The position numbers and the translations under genes are program-made. DNA of 64,000 nucleotides, taken from NCBI RefSeq assembly GCF_028389875.1, contig NC_084669.1, positions 30,616,567-30,680,566 of the forward strand. The letters run 5' to 3'. Positions 24,654 to 58,300 of this stretch are shown in pieces (position 1 is the stretch's first letter; every line of letters begins with the position of its first letter). The notes under the pieces are model-generated. The model had not been told where the DNA came from. It saw only the letters and a program-made list of their open reading frames with translations, and made no database searches. This stretch comes from Rhea pennata. Taxonomy: Eukaryota > Chordata > Aves > Rheiformes > Rheidae.

Positions 24654-26026
24654 TCATTTATTTCAGTGATTTCCAACTAACAGAAATCAAATGGAGTAGG
24701 TTAAATAAAAAAGCTCCATTTGACTTAAGAGCTTCCAAGGCACAGTTCTTGATACTTCCAAGATAAATGCCACATGATTAAAAATCCCACAAAACCCCCA
24801 AACCCACTGTTTGTCAGGGTTGCTTGGGAGATTTTTTAGATGAAAAATGCTTAAACTAATTTAGACCAAGACAATGAGAGAATCACAGAACAATAAAAGA
24901 ATTCTAGCCCTTCTCCCCCAAAGGCTTATGAATTCTACCATACAGCATGAAGCAACAATGCTGCTTAAGCACTGACTATGCTTAATTATATCATAACTAA
25001 CAGACTGGCTTAAAGTTTTTGTTTTTTTCTGCCAAATGATTGCTAAAGTATCAGTATATACATACACACAGGCTCCAAACTGCGAATTACTTTGCACGGA
25101 ATTAGGTATTTGCTCAAGTGCTTTATGCAGCCAGGTCTTTAGCGATTAGGTTTTTCTGGAATATTAAGGAAACAAGTAATATTATCCATCCAGCACCTCT
25201 TGTTCAAGTCAATGAAAACTGCATGTGCATCATATCTTTGGGTATGAATTTAGCAATTGAAAAGCAAAGTTCTGAAAAGTGAAGGTTTAGCTCATGCCTA
25301 AAAGACTTTTCTCACAAACATCACAGATATTCTTTACAGCAGCCAGCTTACTTCTTCAGTTAAAGTGAATGTGTAAATCAATTCAGGTCTTAAGATGTCT
25401 ACCAAAGATCACCATCCTATTGCCTTGCAAATGCCTGAACAATAGAGGAGAAAATACATGAATAATTAAAAACCATGGAAAGTCACACTTCTTTCTTTTT
25501 ACTCCCACCAATGACATCCTGAAAACTTGAGAAAAATTAGCAGAAAGAACAACAAAAAAATCAAAATGTCAAACAAATTTACAGCTAATAATGCTGTAGT
25601 AATTTCTGCTAGAAATAAAAAGTATTCTAAATAGGAATGGATTAAATTAAATACGCCTCCATGTTCTGAAAGTTAAAGTTACCAGGGTACCTACACAAAC
25701 ATTTTTCTTCCTACTGACAAAAGTTCTAAAGAAGAAAAAAGCTTATCCCTTACTCTTTTTTTTATATTTTTTGGCTCATACCAAATATTTTCCAGCTACC
25801 TGTGCAAAAATTACATGTAAAGACATGATTAACAGTTTCAATCTTGTACATTTCTTGGCAACGGACGGAAAAACCCTCTTTTTAAAAGCCCTTTATCATA
25901 AGAAATATGTCACAATATCATTTATCCCTTGCTGCTTGCAAATAAGTTAAAATCATAGTTGATACTTAACTGTTCAGCCAGAACACATATTAATACTTAA
26001 AGGCACTACTGAACAAAAGTAATGAC

Positions 26027-26032
26027 TTTATT
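26027..26032 (-). terminator. BMPR1A: Candidate proximal BMPR1A poly(A) signal
   Basis: AATAAA on the minus strand, about 2.2 kb past the BMPR1A stop, followed on that strand by a TTTTGTTC-containing stretch. The resulting 3' UTR length is plausible for this gene family, but usage is not shown. Confidence 0.3.
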
Positions 26033-28211
26033 TTTTTTAAAAAAAGAAATGTCTCTTGAAATAGCTAGTTTTCTATAAAATATGCAGCACTGTTAAATAA
26101 AGTCTGTACAACACAATAGAAAATAAAAATACTGCAATCTTTTGCCTGACCATTTACATTATGTGAACTACAGAATTAAAAAGAAAAAAAAAATGTTAGG
26201 ACAGTGTAGTTGTCCATAAATCACATTAGTTCTGCATTACTTTTTTTTTTTTTTTTTTTTTTTTATCGGTTGTATTTTCAAGGGAAAATTAAACACAAAA
26301 CAATCTCCATGTACATATTTTAAAACAGCAAATAATCTGACATAAATCAATCTGAAGTCTTAACATTTTTAATCAATTTTAATATTATTCCTAACTTTTT
26401 TCTTCAAATCTCAACTATGGCATGTGTGTGCACATGTATCTAATTGTACACATGTATCTAGGACTAGATGTTTCTTTAATAAAGCACAAAACACACTGTA
26501 TAAATAACTTCCCTTTTTAAAGTTATCTAGAACAAGGTTTACAGTACAAAGTCATAGGCACTTAAATTATCAAATAGGTTTAATGGTTCCAATACTGTGT
26601 GTTCACTCTTCAGATGGTTCATGCATTTGAAGTTTCAACTTGAGTTGTGGTACTATTTTCTGACTTCAAACTACAAGTGGCAAAGGAGTTGCATATCACT
26701 AAGTCTGCCCTACAGTAACTCACGGAGGGGTTCTGGCTTTTTAAATTTACTTGTCTGGATCGGTGAAGAAAAGGAGAGAAATAGTTTTCTGTGCATGCCA
26801 AAATAGCTGGCACAATAGGACCAAATTTTGCAATTATGTTAACTTACTGTATCTTCATGAAATATCTTTCAATGCCATTCCTCCCAAATGTGCCTAACTA
26901 ATTAAAAATAATCACTGATTTACCTTTTCCACAGATCTTGGATTTTATAACTGTCCTCTAAGCAGCTCATAGATGTGACCTTCTGTATTTATATAAGGGC
27001 AATCCAGCTCAGAGTCTTCTGCACATCACGGATCCTATCTTCAATAGTTCACATACTCAGTTCTCCAGGTCTTGACCTTTACTGTGTTGTCTAATCTTCT
27101 ATGCCCAGCCTGCGCTTCTTGCTTTCCCCCTTTTGTATCTGTAAATTAGACTTGTTCTCAAGCCTTATCTTCTTCCTGGTTTTGTCAACTGGTGAGAAAA
27201 CACGTTCCTACAGCTAATTCCTTCCTGTACAGAAAAAGTTCAGAGCATGACAGGCACCTACAAGTAAGTCCAAATAAAGTGAAAAGGCAAAACAGAACAT
27301 CACTGGTCTCTCTGTTAATATATGAAGTATTATAGAGCAAAAATGCTGGTTGCACGTGGCATTTTGAAAAACATGCCAGATTTTATAGTCGTGTGATTAT
27401 GGAGCCCACTAGACTGTGAGCAAGATGACCAAGGCAGTTTATACCTCTAAGAGATATTGTTTCAAGCTCTTTACAGACTCAGGTAGGCATTGGTTTTTAA
27501 CTGGTTCACATTTTTGCAGTTCTCTCTGCAACCAAAACAGGGATAGAAATAAAATTAAAACTGAGATTTTGGAGGATAACTTCATGGTGAGGAATAAATT
27601 CTGTAGCAAATTCTGTGATAGTGAAGTCACAAAATACTCTAGCCCTGACCACAGAAATTTGTTCATTTAAATGGTTTCTTATCTATCCCAAATGGCAGCA
27701 AAATAATCCTGGCACACACATAAAGGCATAAGGAACTGTTAAACTGCGCTGTATCACAAACATATCCATAACCTACAGGCCGTTTCACAAAAACTTGGTA
27801 TGAATTGACTAGGTTTTATCAGGTAGAAGGCAAAAAAGCTTATATTCTCCATCTCTGTTGAATCCATTTAGCTTGTTAGGCTTTCACAGAAAGCACAGTA
27901 ATCTGAACATTCAATTCAGTACCCAGAGTTTCACTGGAGACTCACTAAGTATGAATGAAGTCTCAATGCAGCTCAGACAAAAATGAAACGGGTACTTCAA
28001 CAAGGCTGTCCATATATGTAGCATGTAGTGTACAGAGGCTCTCAGCATCACAGTCTATGAAGTACTGAAAGATTTAATTAGCAGCCTGTAGAACTGTGGT
28101 GAGAAAAAAAACCTGAATCTCAGTTGCTTCTTCTTCCCACTTAGATCTCACCCATGTTTGAGTGAAAAGTTTTAGGAGTCCAGCTTTGCTCCCCAGTGTC
28201 AGTGTACTATG

Positions 28212-47971
<19,760 letters not shown>

Positions 47972-48111
47972 TGTTCACTTCTAATTCTTCCTGTGCAAGG
48001 CAATTGGCCCTTCTGCTTGACAAATCTTAAGCTTGGTCTGTTCAGCAAAGCTTAATATAAGATTTGGTGGCTGACTGCAAAGACGATATTGCAACTTTTC
48101 CAACTTGTTTC
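47972..48111 (-). other. BMPR1A: BMPR1A 5' UTR part of the ATG exon
   Basis: 140 nt of leader precede the ATG. The exon begins after a CTTTCAG acceptor with GAAACAAGTTGGAAAAG. It contains no upstream ATG. The acceptor shows that at least one noncoding exon lies at higher coordinates, as in the human gene. Confidence 0.75.
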
Positions 48112-51100
48112 CTGAAAGATATAGTAAAATGAAGGTATAAGTAACTACTTGTATTTCCAAAACAAGTAAAAAAGACAACCTCAAGATTTTTCAGCACACT
48201 GAACACAACTGGGTGGCAGCAAAGAGTTATTTAAAATACATACTTTTATTAAGATCAACAACTGAAAACATTAGCCATATTTGTTACCAATGAGCAAAGT
48301 TCGTCTGAAATACCTGTGTTTGGTATCAACCATAACCAGAGGAACATTTTGATGTCCACATCTGTATCTCAACTCACTGGCCATGGCCATGTAATTTAGA
48401 CTCAAATACAGCTATCATAGGTAATATGTAATAGATTAGCATCCATTATAGATTTAATAGATTAGCATCTAGTAAATTGGTTTAAAAACGATTTCCATTA
48501 CATGAATTAGATCTTAGACTTACTATTTTACTTAAAGAACTTGGTGACTTCCCGTTGTACAGTAAGAGAATAACATCACATTCTGCTACAGATTTAAAAA
48601 ATGCTTGTAAAGAAGTTTGCATTGCAATAAAAAAAGCTCCACCTTTACTGGATGACAAATAAATCTGTGTTAGAATACATAATTTAGTTACCTAATCTAC
48701 TTACAATATTACTTTTAATTAGTTTCCTAAAATAGTATTAAGGCTTAAAAAAACAAAAAGCAAAAACCCCCAGTCTCGTTTAACATTCAGATTAAGAAAT
48801 TAATCTCTTATTTAATGTCTAACATATTCCAATCCTCTTTCCTGCAAACTAACACGTTTTCTGGCAGGGGAAAAAAAAAAGTTTACTTAGTTTACAACAT
48901 CAACAAAAATTATTAATAATTGCTGTTAACTCCATTTCAGAATCCTGATATCCTCCTAAATTCCCGAGTTCTGTGTAAATAAATCCTGCTCGAAGAAATA
49001 TGCTATTATATGGACACACAATTTGTTACAAAGTTAAATATAGTTCATTAATTTAGTGGATCAACACATAAAGATAAGACAGTCATATTGAATGAAAAAT
49101 TTACTTTTTCAAACCAAGTCCAGTATTATTCCTTAAGTGCAGTATTTGCGGTCACATTCCTCTTCATAAGACTGATTAACAAAGGAAACATAATTGTCCT
49201 CAAAGGATGAAAAAGCAACTCAGACACCTCAATAGCTAATAGAAACAAAAAGCGGTTTTGGACAAAGATGAACAGAAGACTGGTTTCGCCTTTCTTTGGC
49301 CTCTTGTTTCGGTGGCCGCGACCCCCACGACCCCTGTCAGCCTGGCGCTGTTCATGAATGCAAGACCTGGTATTTGTTCAAAGATGTGCTGCAATTACTG
49401 TTGGTGGCTGCTTCCACCATAAATAACTCAATCTGTCTGTTGGTAAGACCCGAAACTCTCTTCACTTTAATTAGTGCTCCAGAGGCATTTAACATGGAGG
49501 CAAATTAGCGGCAGAGCTGGGAGGTGTCTGTCGCTTCCAATTTTGGTGGGGAAGGGGCACGCAGCCCTCGACCCGTGCCCTACTTTTCACACATCTCTGA
49601 CTTCTTAGTAACTAAGTGCTGGATCGTCAAGAGAGACTGCACAACCCCTGCATGGGCATGAGTTTTTGGAAAGCTGTAAACGGCTAGTCCCGGACGCAAA
49701 AAGCAGCAATGATATTTTCATTCACTAAAATCAGGCCATTTTACAGAGTTACATTGTGCTCCAAACAACACACTGCACCAACACTTGAAACACTAATAAC
49801 TTCAAAACAAACTTCCTCTGAAGGCAGAAATAAAAGCAATAAAAACATTTGATCTCCTAAGTAGTTCATCACTAAAAGAAACAACTATTTGAGAGCTGTG
49901 AGGGAAGAGCCCTCTGGCTATGAAAAACTGAGGACAACCACATAAAACTAAGCTAGTGCTTTATTCAGTATTTCAACTGCCATGACTCCAATCCTTGTGA
50001 AAACACATGGCAGGTGAAAATAGCCAACAATTTGTATGTAGAAAAGTAACAGACACTTAAAATATTATTTTTACAGTTCAGCATAGAAAAAAGCTAACAT
50101 TGTGTTCAAAGTTGCTTTTAAAATAACTTCTTCCCATGCAAGTTTCAGTGAGCACTACATATTCTCACCATCTTTATAGTTTGAGAATATAAGTGTTTTA
50201 AGCTTCAGAAAACTGGCCATCTCACTGCACGTATCGGTGATTTACTGGAGCCCACTAGCATTGCCTTGTCATGACCTGCACATGCATTGCTTATTTGCAT
50301 CTCTACTGCACACCATGTTACCACAAAAATCAAGAACAACTTGGGGAAAAAAAAAAAAAAGATCAATTTCATGGTGACTTTTTTGTTAGAAGTGAGATAA
50401 TCTAAGGTAATTTTCAAGAAATCTTGTCCAACCCTTTTCAAGAATATAATGCTCTCAGTTTAAAGCAAATATATCGTAACTTAATCCCCCTTTCAATAGT
50501 ATTTTTCACAAGAAAATATTTTTGTTCATATATATGTAAATAAAAACATATAGACAATAAAATGACATGAAGAAAAGTTAAAACACCCTATTTTTAAATC
50601 ATTCTCATGTAAGAATGCTTATTAATACTTAAAAGGACACCAGAAAAACAGCAAATAAAAATCAGTAGGACTGCAAAACCACTTTCATTCCTCTGAAAAA
50701 CATATATAAGGCCTTACTATTATGACTTGAGAGTTATCCATCTGTTCTGTTGCTACTACTGTTAACACCATGTTTAACAGCATGGTCTCAAAACCAAACG
50801 AGCTACACCGTCCTAAATTTCAGTAGAGAACGATAGTGCTAAACACAAACAAAGTCAGCATTGTAAAAGGGAAGCACAGGAAAAAAGAAATGCCTGTCTC
50901 AAGACTTCATAAGAATTAGAACATTAAATCCATTTCACCAGAAAGATACGTTCGAAAACATTTGCAGGCCTGTACATACAATACCATGTAGATGTACTTG
51001 ACCAAGCAAATCTGAAATATATTAAATGCAGCCTCCATATGTAATGGAGACAAGTAGTAGTTTGGACAACTATAAGCGTATTAGCTTATCTCAACCATAT

Positions 51101-52796
51101 GCACAATTTTGAACACAAGGTAGAACAGAATGCCAGAGGACAAAAATTAAATGTCATAAAGGTTTACTGAAAACAAATTGTCAGTCTAAGCCAGAATCTA
51201 ACAACTTATTTCCTAGCTGTTGAATACAAAGACCTTATCTACGAAAGTTTTGAAAAGCTGATACAGTGCCACGAAGAAAACTATTAATTCGGATGGAAAA
51301 AGTAGTAGTAATTATAAAGACAGTAAGTAAACTTGCTACAGGGCAGACAACTAGTTTCAAGAACGGAGATTACTAAATGTAGCACTGTATGGTATTCAAG
51401 GACCGTGATCCATGAATGAGTCTTGATTAAGAGCATTTATTTTTTCATTAATGAACTAAGTGCAAGTAGTAATATATTGATAAACACTGTTGGCACACAG
51501 CAGTTCAGTTGAGTGGTTTTTTCTTTTACATTTGGATGAAGGAAATAAACTAACAAATGGAATGAAACACAGTGACATGAAAGCAGCAGAGTTGCACGTT
51601 TCAGGAACTCGGAAGAGTTTCTGCTACATGTAGATTAGAAGTTTATGCATTGGAAATGACCTTGTCCAAGGACCCAAGTACACAGATTACAGGGTGTCAG
51701 CCACATAAGTGTGATGTGTCTGGGAGAAAGGAGCAAACAGAACTCTAGAATTTTGTAAGAATATTTTCCAGGGTAGACGGGAAAACATGAACACCACAGT
51801 ACAAGAGAGAACTTTTAAACATTATTTGGAATACAGTACAGAATTATATACGTATTGATACTATGTTAAGAACGATGAATTCAACATCTTTTCAACACTT
51901 GCGACTGATTACAGCAGGGATACAGTTATTCTTTGAAAATGTAACATATGCATAAGCACAAGGAAAGACAGACAACTATTTAACCCAAAGAAAGCTACTG
52001 GCTCAAGAACAACTAGGTATGGATTAGCCATAAAAGTCTTAGACCAAAAATTTGAAAATTTTGAAGACAATTTCTAACCATTGGTGAGGTTCTGGGGCAG
52101 ATTTTCAAACTGAAATAAGGTCCAAAGACTTTATTAAAAAAACAAAAAAACAAACAACCTCCTCCCCCCTCCACCCCAGCACCATCTGATGTAATTGCAG
52201 TGAAGGGGAGTGCACATTGATTTAGGAGAAGCCCCTCCAACTTCATGTTCTTCTTTATAATAAAAATGAGCTGAAGTCAACCTCAAATTTAGTCAATTCA
52301 ACAGTAAGAAACGCAGGTTTCAGGTTCTGCAGTGCCTAATTCTGTCAAATGGTTGTATAACCCTACTTTTCCCTAATGTACTTTTAAAAGATATTTCTAT
52401 TTTATTGCAAGACAAACATATAGAAATCATAAAAAAGTGTCATACTGAAACAGCTGAGCTAGCTATGCCTAACTGCTGTCAAATGCCAAGTTAAAAATGG
52501 AGGTACATACTAGATGTAAATGAGCCATTAATTAGCAACCTTTACTCATGCTACCACCACTGCAATCTATGAAAAAACGTATACAGCAACGGAAAAGACT
52601 GCTAGCCAGTTGGCCACAGGGCCATCAACAAAAACTACTCCAAATTACACATGCAGAAAACTTGGCCCTATTTGTTTGGGCACTAATCTGTATAAGTTCA
52701 CAAAAACAATTCCATTAAAATGAATCAGAATTATTTCAAACTATTAGTGATTGCGTAAATGTAAGCCAGAAGATTTTGCCAATTAGTTCAATGTTC

Positions 52797-52814
52797 CTTC
52801 TCTCTCTCTCTCTC
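52797..52814. repeat. (TC)n microsatellite
   Basis: About nine TC units in the noncoding region upstream of BMPR1A. Confidence 0.85.
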
Positions 52815-55368
52815 AAGCTGCTACAAAATTTGGAATACTAGATAAAGTGCAGTGTGTGCGCACACTGAAATGCAAAACATGAGTGCCATTTGGAGGATAT
52901 TTATAAACATGTGTAGTTACTGTTAACACGGTAAGTAACTTAATTCCCATCAGGACTGCAATGCTGCTTTTATTCACTCAAAAACCATAAACCTCTAAGA
53001 ATTGCATTCTACAGCAACAGAGTTAATAGCCTTGGGAAAGGCCTTACTTCTTGAGCTGCTAGAAAGAAAGGCACCAAAATTCACCACGAATACCCTAGAA
53101 AAAATCTTACGAAAGGAAAATTTTATGCTGACTGTAAGTATCTAGCATGCACATACTGCTGCCAAATTTAGAAAACAAACTCCTAATTTATGATATATCT
53201 GTTTCATAAACAATGTTGTTAACCATGAAGAAGTTACAGCATAGCTGCTTTTGCCTGTGCCCAGCACAATTGGGTAATTGGGGATGCTACTCTCACTGGA
53301 GTTCTGAATGCCCATCTCACTGCTACTCTGGAATTCCAATTAACTACCTGCTACAAAATTTCTGCCATTAAGCTAACTATAATGAAATTCAGCAAAATAT
53401 TTTCTCAGTGCCATCAGATATTCAGACATATCCTAATGTTGCAAAAGTCACGCATCCTCTTATTTGAGTGCACTCAAACAAGATTTCACTGTAGAACTTG
53501 AATTCATCTTGACTCATTACCCTCTTTCAACTCTACCACTTTAGCCATTAAGGGCAGAACCTCTCCCCACTAAGTCAACAGGCAAGCTGACACTCATGCT
53601 CCTGCCTACCACAACTGACATCACCTCCTGCTATTCTAGCCAGAAGCTGTCATTCTTAGATGTTTTTATTCTGTAAATACCACTTTTCCTAGTTCCTTAT
53701 TGTCACACCAGCAGATATAAATGAAGAGAGAAGGGGAGAAAAAACAAAAACCACACTCCAAGTGTAATAAATTCCATCTTCAAATCTAATACCAATCCAA
53801 AATGCGAATGTAATTTAAATTTTATCAAGTTCGGAAAAAATCTTACTGAAAATAGAATGTCTTTTGTACATCTCATCTGTAAGCAGCAAGAAGAGTCGTT
53901 AAAATTTTTATAAAATTTCACATGCAACTATTGAAAATATGCTAATATAGTAATACTATACTGCCATACTAGATTTATCACGTATTTTGGTTCTGAGTTA
54001 CAACTATTTTACACAAAAAATATACCTAGAGTGAGGAAGGGGAAAAGGTGGGCCTTGATCCTAAATATGTATTTACACCTTTAAAAAAACCACCACCACC
54101 ACAAAAGAAACCTCAACTACTCAGTTTCTAAAGTCAGGGCCAGTGCCTTTAAAAGTACACATGCTTTAATAGAAAATAGTTTCTAAAATACATTAAGACT
54201 CCATTCAGCACTATAAAGACAACTAATGAACATTTTAGCAACATTAAAATAATTTTTTCATAATTTAAACAGACCTGTTCAATAACCTTGGGGGGGGGGG
54301 GGTGCAGGAGAAGAGGAAATCAAACCCACCCCACCCATAGCTTCACAGGGTAAGCATTAGATCCCATGATATTAGCTCCATCACATCTGTAACCTTTGCC
54401 AAAGCACAAGTCTAGAACAAGAAATTCACAACTACATTTCATCTCCAAAGTGAAGATGATTATGCAAATTCTGAGATTCATGAAGAGCTCTCAAGAAACT
54501 GGTTTTTGTTTTGTGGCTACTGAGCATATTTTTTATGTCATGGCTCCTAAACAGAAGAGGCCATCTTTTTCTGACTACTGAATTTAAGCAATAACAAAAC
54601 ATGTTATGCAAAATCTTCCTTCTCTCCCAGTATAACCGACCCGGGTTTCTCCTATTACAAATTAGCAAGGATCATAAAACAAGCAGCCCCCTGCACTGCA
54701 GCCAGGCCAGGCTGGATGACCCGCTCCCACCAAGCTTCCTGGTCAGAACCTCATGCCCACAGGAGGGGAGTTCAAGCTCACTTTTGAGCAGGGGAGTGCT
54801 GTTAAAGTCCACATCTCTTACACATAACATAGCTTGCAAGAAGTGCAGTTTCTGTTAAAAGAAAGCATTTTTAATAATTCAAATTTGGCAAGGAAATAAC
54901 AGCAACACAGCTGAGACAATTCAATGGTTTCTATGTGAAAAGCTTAAAAATGGACTACAGCCACTCCCCTCCCCCCCCCTTCATTTCACTTCCATTCTTA
55001 ATTCTTGTTTTCTAGGTAGTAAGGTTTTTCTAACTCTTATGGCTAGTTGCCAGCTCCATAAAATAACTGGGAGGAAAGCTCTCCCCGTTCCCCAGGCCCC
55101 TCCCCTGCGCAGCCCGAGGCGCCCTGCCTGACATGCTTCTCAAGGCGTGCTAGACTGCAGCGCAGACTTTCTGGCTCCACGTCCGCTGTTTGCATGGCTG
55201 CTTTGCTCCTTATCCAGAGCGTGGATTAGCATAAGAATACCGCTTCCCCCCTCAGCAAGCCCGGTCCCCTCCAGAAGACTGCCATCCCTTTAGAACAAAC
55301 AAGGTTTGGGGTCTTCTTTTTTTTTCAGACTTCTCTCGTTAAATGCTCTTTTCCTATTCAAGACTCTT

Positions 55369-55393
55369 TAAATAAAATAAAATAAAATAAAAT
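55369..55393. repeat. (AAATA)n pentanucleotide repeat
   Basis: About five AATAA-type units next to a GC-richer block. A similar AAAAT-type repeat lies at about 28947-28970. Confidence 0.85.
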
Positions 55394-58300
55394 GCTAAAT
55401 AAGCCATGCTGACATGGTTTAGAAATACCTGATAGAATAGATTAGCAACTACCAAGGTCAGAAGAGTCAAGTTGTTAGTGCCAGTCACACACCTGCCACT
55501 CTTCACACTCCTGGTATGATTTTACTTGCTATTAAAGAACACATTTCACAAGCATAGCAGGGAATAGAGAATTTCTAGGCAAAAGAAAGAAAAGGATGTT
55601 AGCACCTCCCCCAACCCTTACAGAGGGAAATTCAAATTATTTGAGAACCACAGAAAACAGACAGAAAGCATTACATTTTGAACAGTATCCTCTTCCCCCT
55701 GTCCCCAAACCCATACCACAAACAAAAATTATCCAAACTGCTGGTAGCAACACCTTAAACACAAGAATCTCTACTGCCTACTTACCAAACTGCAAATCCT
55801 TTCCCCCGGTATTTGCAGATCCTACAGTCTCTCTTGTACAGCAAACGGAACATGATCTAGTATTAAAAGAGGTCTACTGAAAGGTATTTCCTGAGAAGCA
55901 AACAGTTTACTCCCAAACTGCTTAAAACTGTTAGCATGGATATATTTTTTGTTCTGTTATCCGTGAGGTATCTGTTGTCCAAATTCCTACAATTTTTGTT
56001 CACAAAGTGATATTCCCCTCATTCCTCTCTGCCCTGCCATGCATGTTTTGGAGGGGCATGCAGGGTCATCATCTACTACTTTTATTCAGCCTGCGAGCTA
56101 TTAAAGGGGCTCTTTGGATTTTTAGTGGTTTCATCCAAAGAGCATTAGAGACTGCTTTTTTCAGGACACGGGTTTTGGAATATCTGTGTGTTTACATAGC
56201 GACTTTTGAGAATAGCTATACTGAAAATGTTTCTGCTATCAGCAGAGTATGATTCTTCCACAGGCATTGCAAGTATGCAACGCAATGGAAGAGGATTAAG
56301 CTTTACCTTGCCAAGCAGCATGTTGTATTATCAAATCATGATAATGTTGAACTTTGCTAGTCATGTCTCTTCTATTTGCATATATCAAAAAATACTGCTA
56401 AGGAAAGTTTTTTCTCTTGCCCATGGTAATGAGGAATGCTGAATTTCATGGTTTAAAAATTATATGGCTTGTATACAAAGTGAATTTTGCAAGTGTCTGT
56501 TTAATTCCTTAAACTGTTCTAACTACGGAAACAAAATTTTAAATATGTATCCTGTGAATGACTTAACTCTTAAATTTGTTCTTTCTGTTCATTATATTGC
56601 CCCTTTAATCTTAAATTTTTGAAGTGTTTCCTTTTAATATCTTTTGTGATCCTTTTGGTAACCTATGAACAGTCAGCTAACAGAGCTTCTATAATCTTCT
56701 ATAAGCCTCCACATGCTCTCTAAAAACTCATTTTGAAATATTGTGTTGTTTTTGTATGTTTGTTTGTTTGGTTGGTTCTTTTAAACAAGGTTGCAAGTCC
56801 CAGGTACAAAACTCATCCGTGCAATTACCACCTCCATAGCAAGGACAAGAGAAAAGAGCAAGTACTATTAAGTACAAATCTAGACTATTAGCCTAAACCA
56901 GAATCAATGGCAGGTTTAAATTAATATGCTGGGCTCTGAACAGCTGTAGCTGATGAGCTGGTGCTTGATACTGTTGGAGAGACCGGGACCTCCAGCAGAA
57001 GAGCAAGGTGAACAGCTAGGGGTGGTAACCTCACAAGTTGTCCTGCCAATAACTGCCAGTGCTTGCAAGAGAACCCTGGTACATAAGTGGGATGACTTAA
57101 GGCTTCAATAGACAAAAGCAGACCGACCAATAAAAAGATAAACAAAATTTCACTTGAGAGCAAATGCCTTGTAATTACAACATTATCTCATACTGAACTT
57201 GCAAAGTGTTGTTATTCTGTTATTCTCAGTATCATAGAGCAATAACATTCATGTCTAAAACATGACAAGCTAATGCAGTTATTTCACAAATAGTGAAGAT
57301 ATCAAGTTAGATAAGTGTGTTTTATCTAACAAAGTGCTTGCACAGTACAAATAATCTAAAATTAATTTATATGACATTGTTTCCACTTTTATCTTCAATA
57401 CTTACCTTTCACCACATTTAATTGTGAACTATGCTCTGAGGAAAATTTTCAGGACTCTGCATGCATGCATGCAAGAGCCTATGTTACTTTTAGTATTCCA
57501 GCAGTATTTTACAGCAGTTTTGCTGACATGAAAACAGTTAAATGCAAAACAAAGTTAAGCTCTAAGTGTATTGTGGATCCGCTTGGTTAAATAACTACAG
57601 AAACAACATGGCATGCATATGCACACAAACTACTCCTCTTAACTTTAAACAATGTATTTCATCAAATACAGCATCAAAGACATTTCTAAACCCAACACAC
57701 AGTAATCTTTCAGTAAGTAGACAGAGTTCAAAGGTAATATTTATACTTCAACAGTTATCATCCCTTATTTTCCTACAATTAAATATGAAATTAACATTCT
57801 TAATCTTTCACACAAAATCCACCAAAACCAAATATGCAGAAGAATCATAATTGCAGAAAATGCAGTATGATTAAATTTTTAGTTTAGTGGGGGTTTTTTA
57901 AATAGCGTATTTCTCACAACAGTATTCAAGCAATTACACTTTTTGCCTTATTGCAAACAGATTATCTTAAATACACAACAGTTTTTTTTCAACAACTGTG
58001 CACAGTAGATCTTTGAATGGCTCAACAACATGTAATTTAGTAGTATTTCTTATTCCTTTTTCTTTTTTTAAAGGGATTAAATGACACCTTTCCATATTCT
58101 GCTGCAAACCTTTACTTTTTATTCAAATCTTTGTTTTTTGATGTAATTTGTGTCAGACTTGAAGGTTGTTTTTTTTTTTTAAAAAAAGTTATCACCGGAT
58201 TAACATATTATGAATGGGAAAGAGATTAAGTGGGATAGCTAAATTATAGCTAAGTTTAACTTAATGTGATAACTTTCTGAAGGCACAAAGTGCAGAAATA

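Larger units (their letters stand above)
19681..28211. other. Convergent intergenic region with BMPR1A 3' UTR
   Basis: About 8.5 kb of AT-rich sequence between the two facing genes. No coding exon was recognised on either strand. The part next to 28211 must hold the BMPR1A 3' UTR (minus strand). Candidate minus-strand AATAAA signals are at 26027-26032 and 23536-23541. A CR1 fragment sits at about 24473-24653, and a T24 tract at 26241-26264. Confidence 0.6.

Noticed and set aside
24456..24680. 74-codon frame
   Set aside because: It lies inside the CR1 fragment, antisense to the element.
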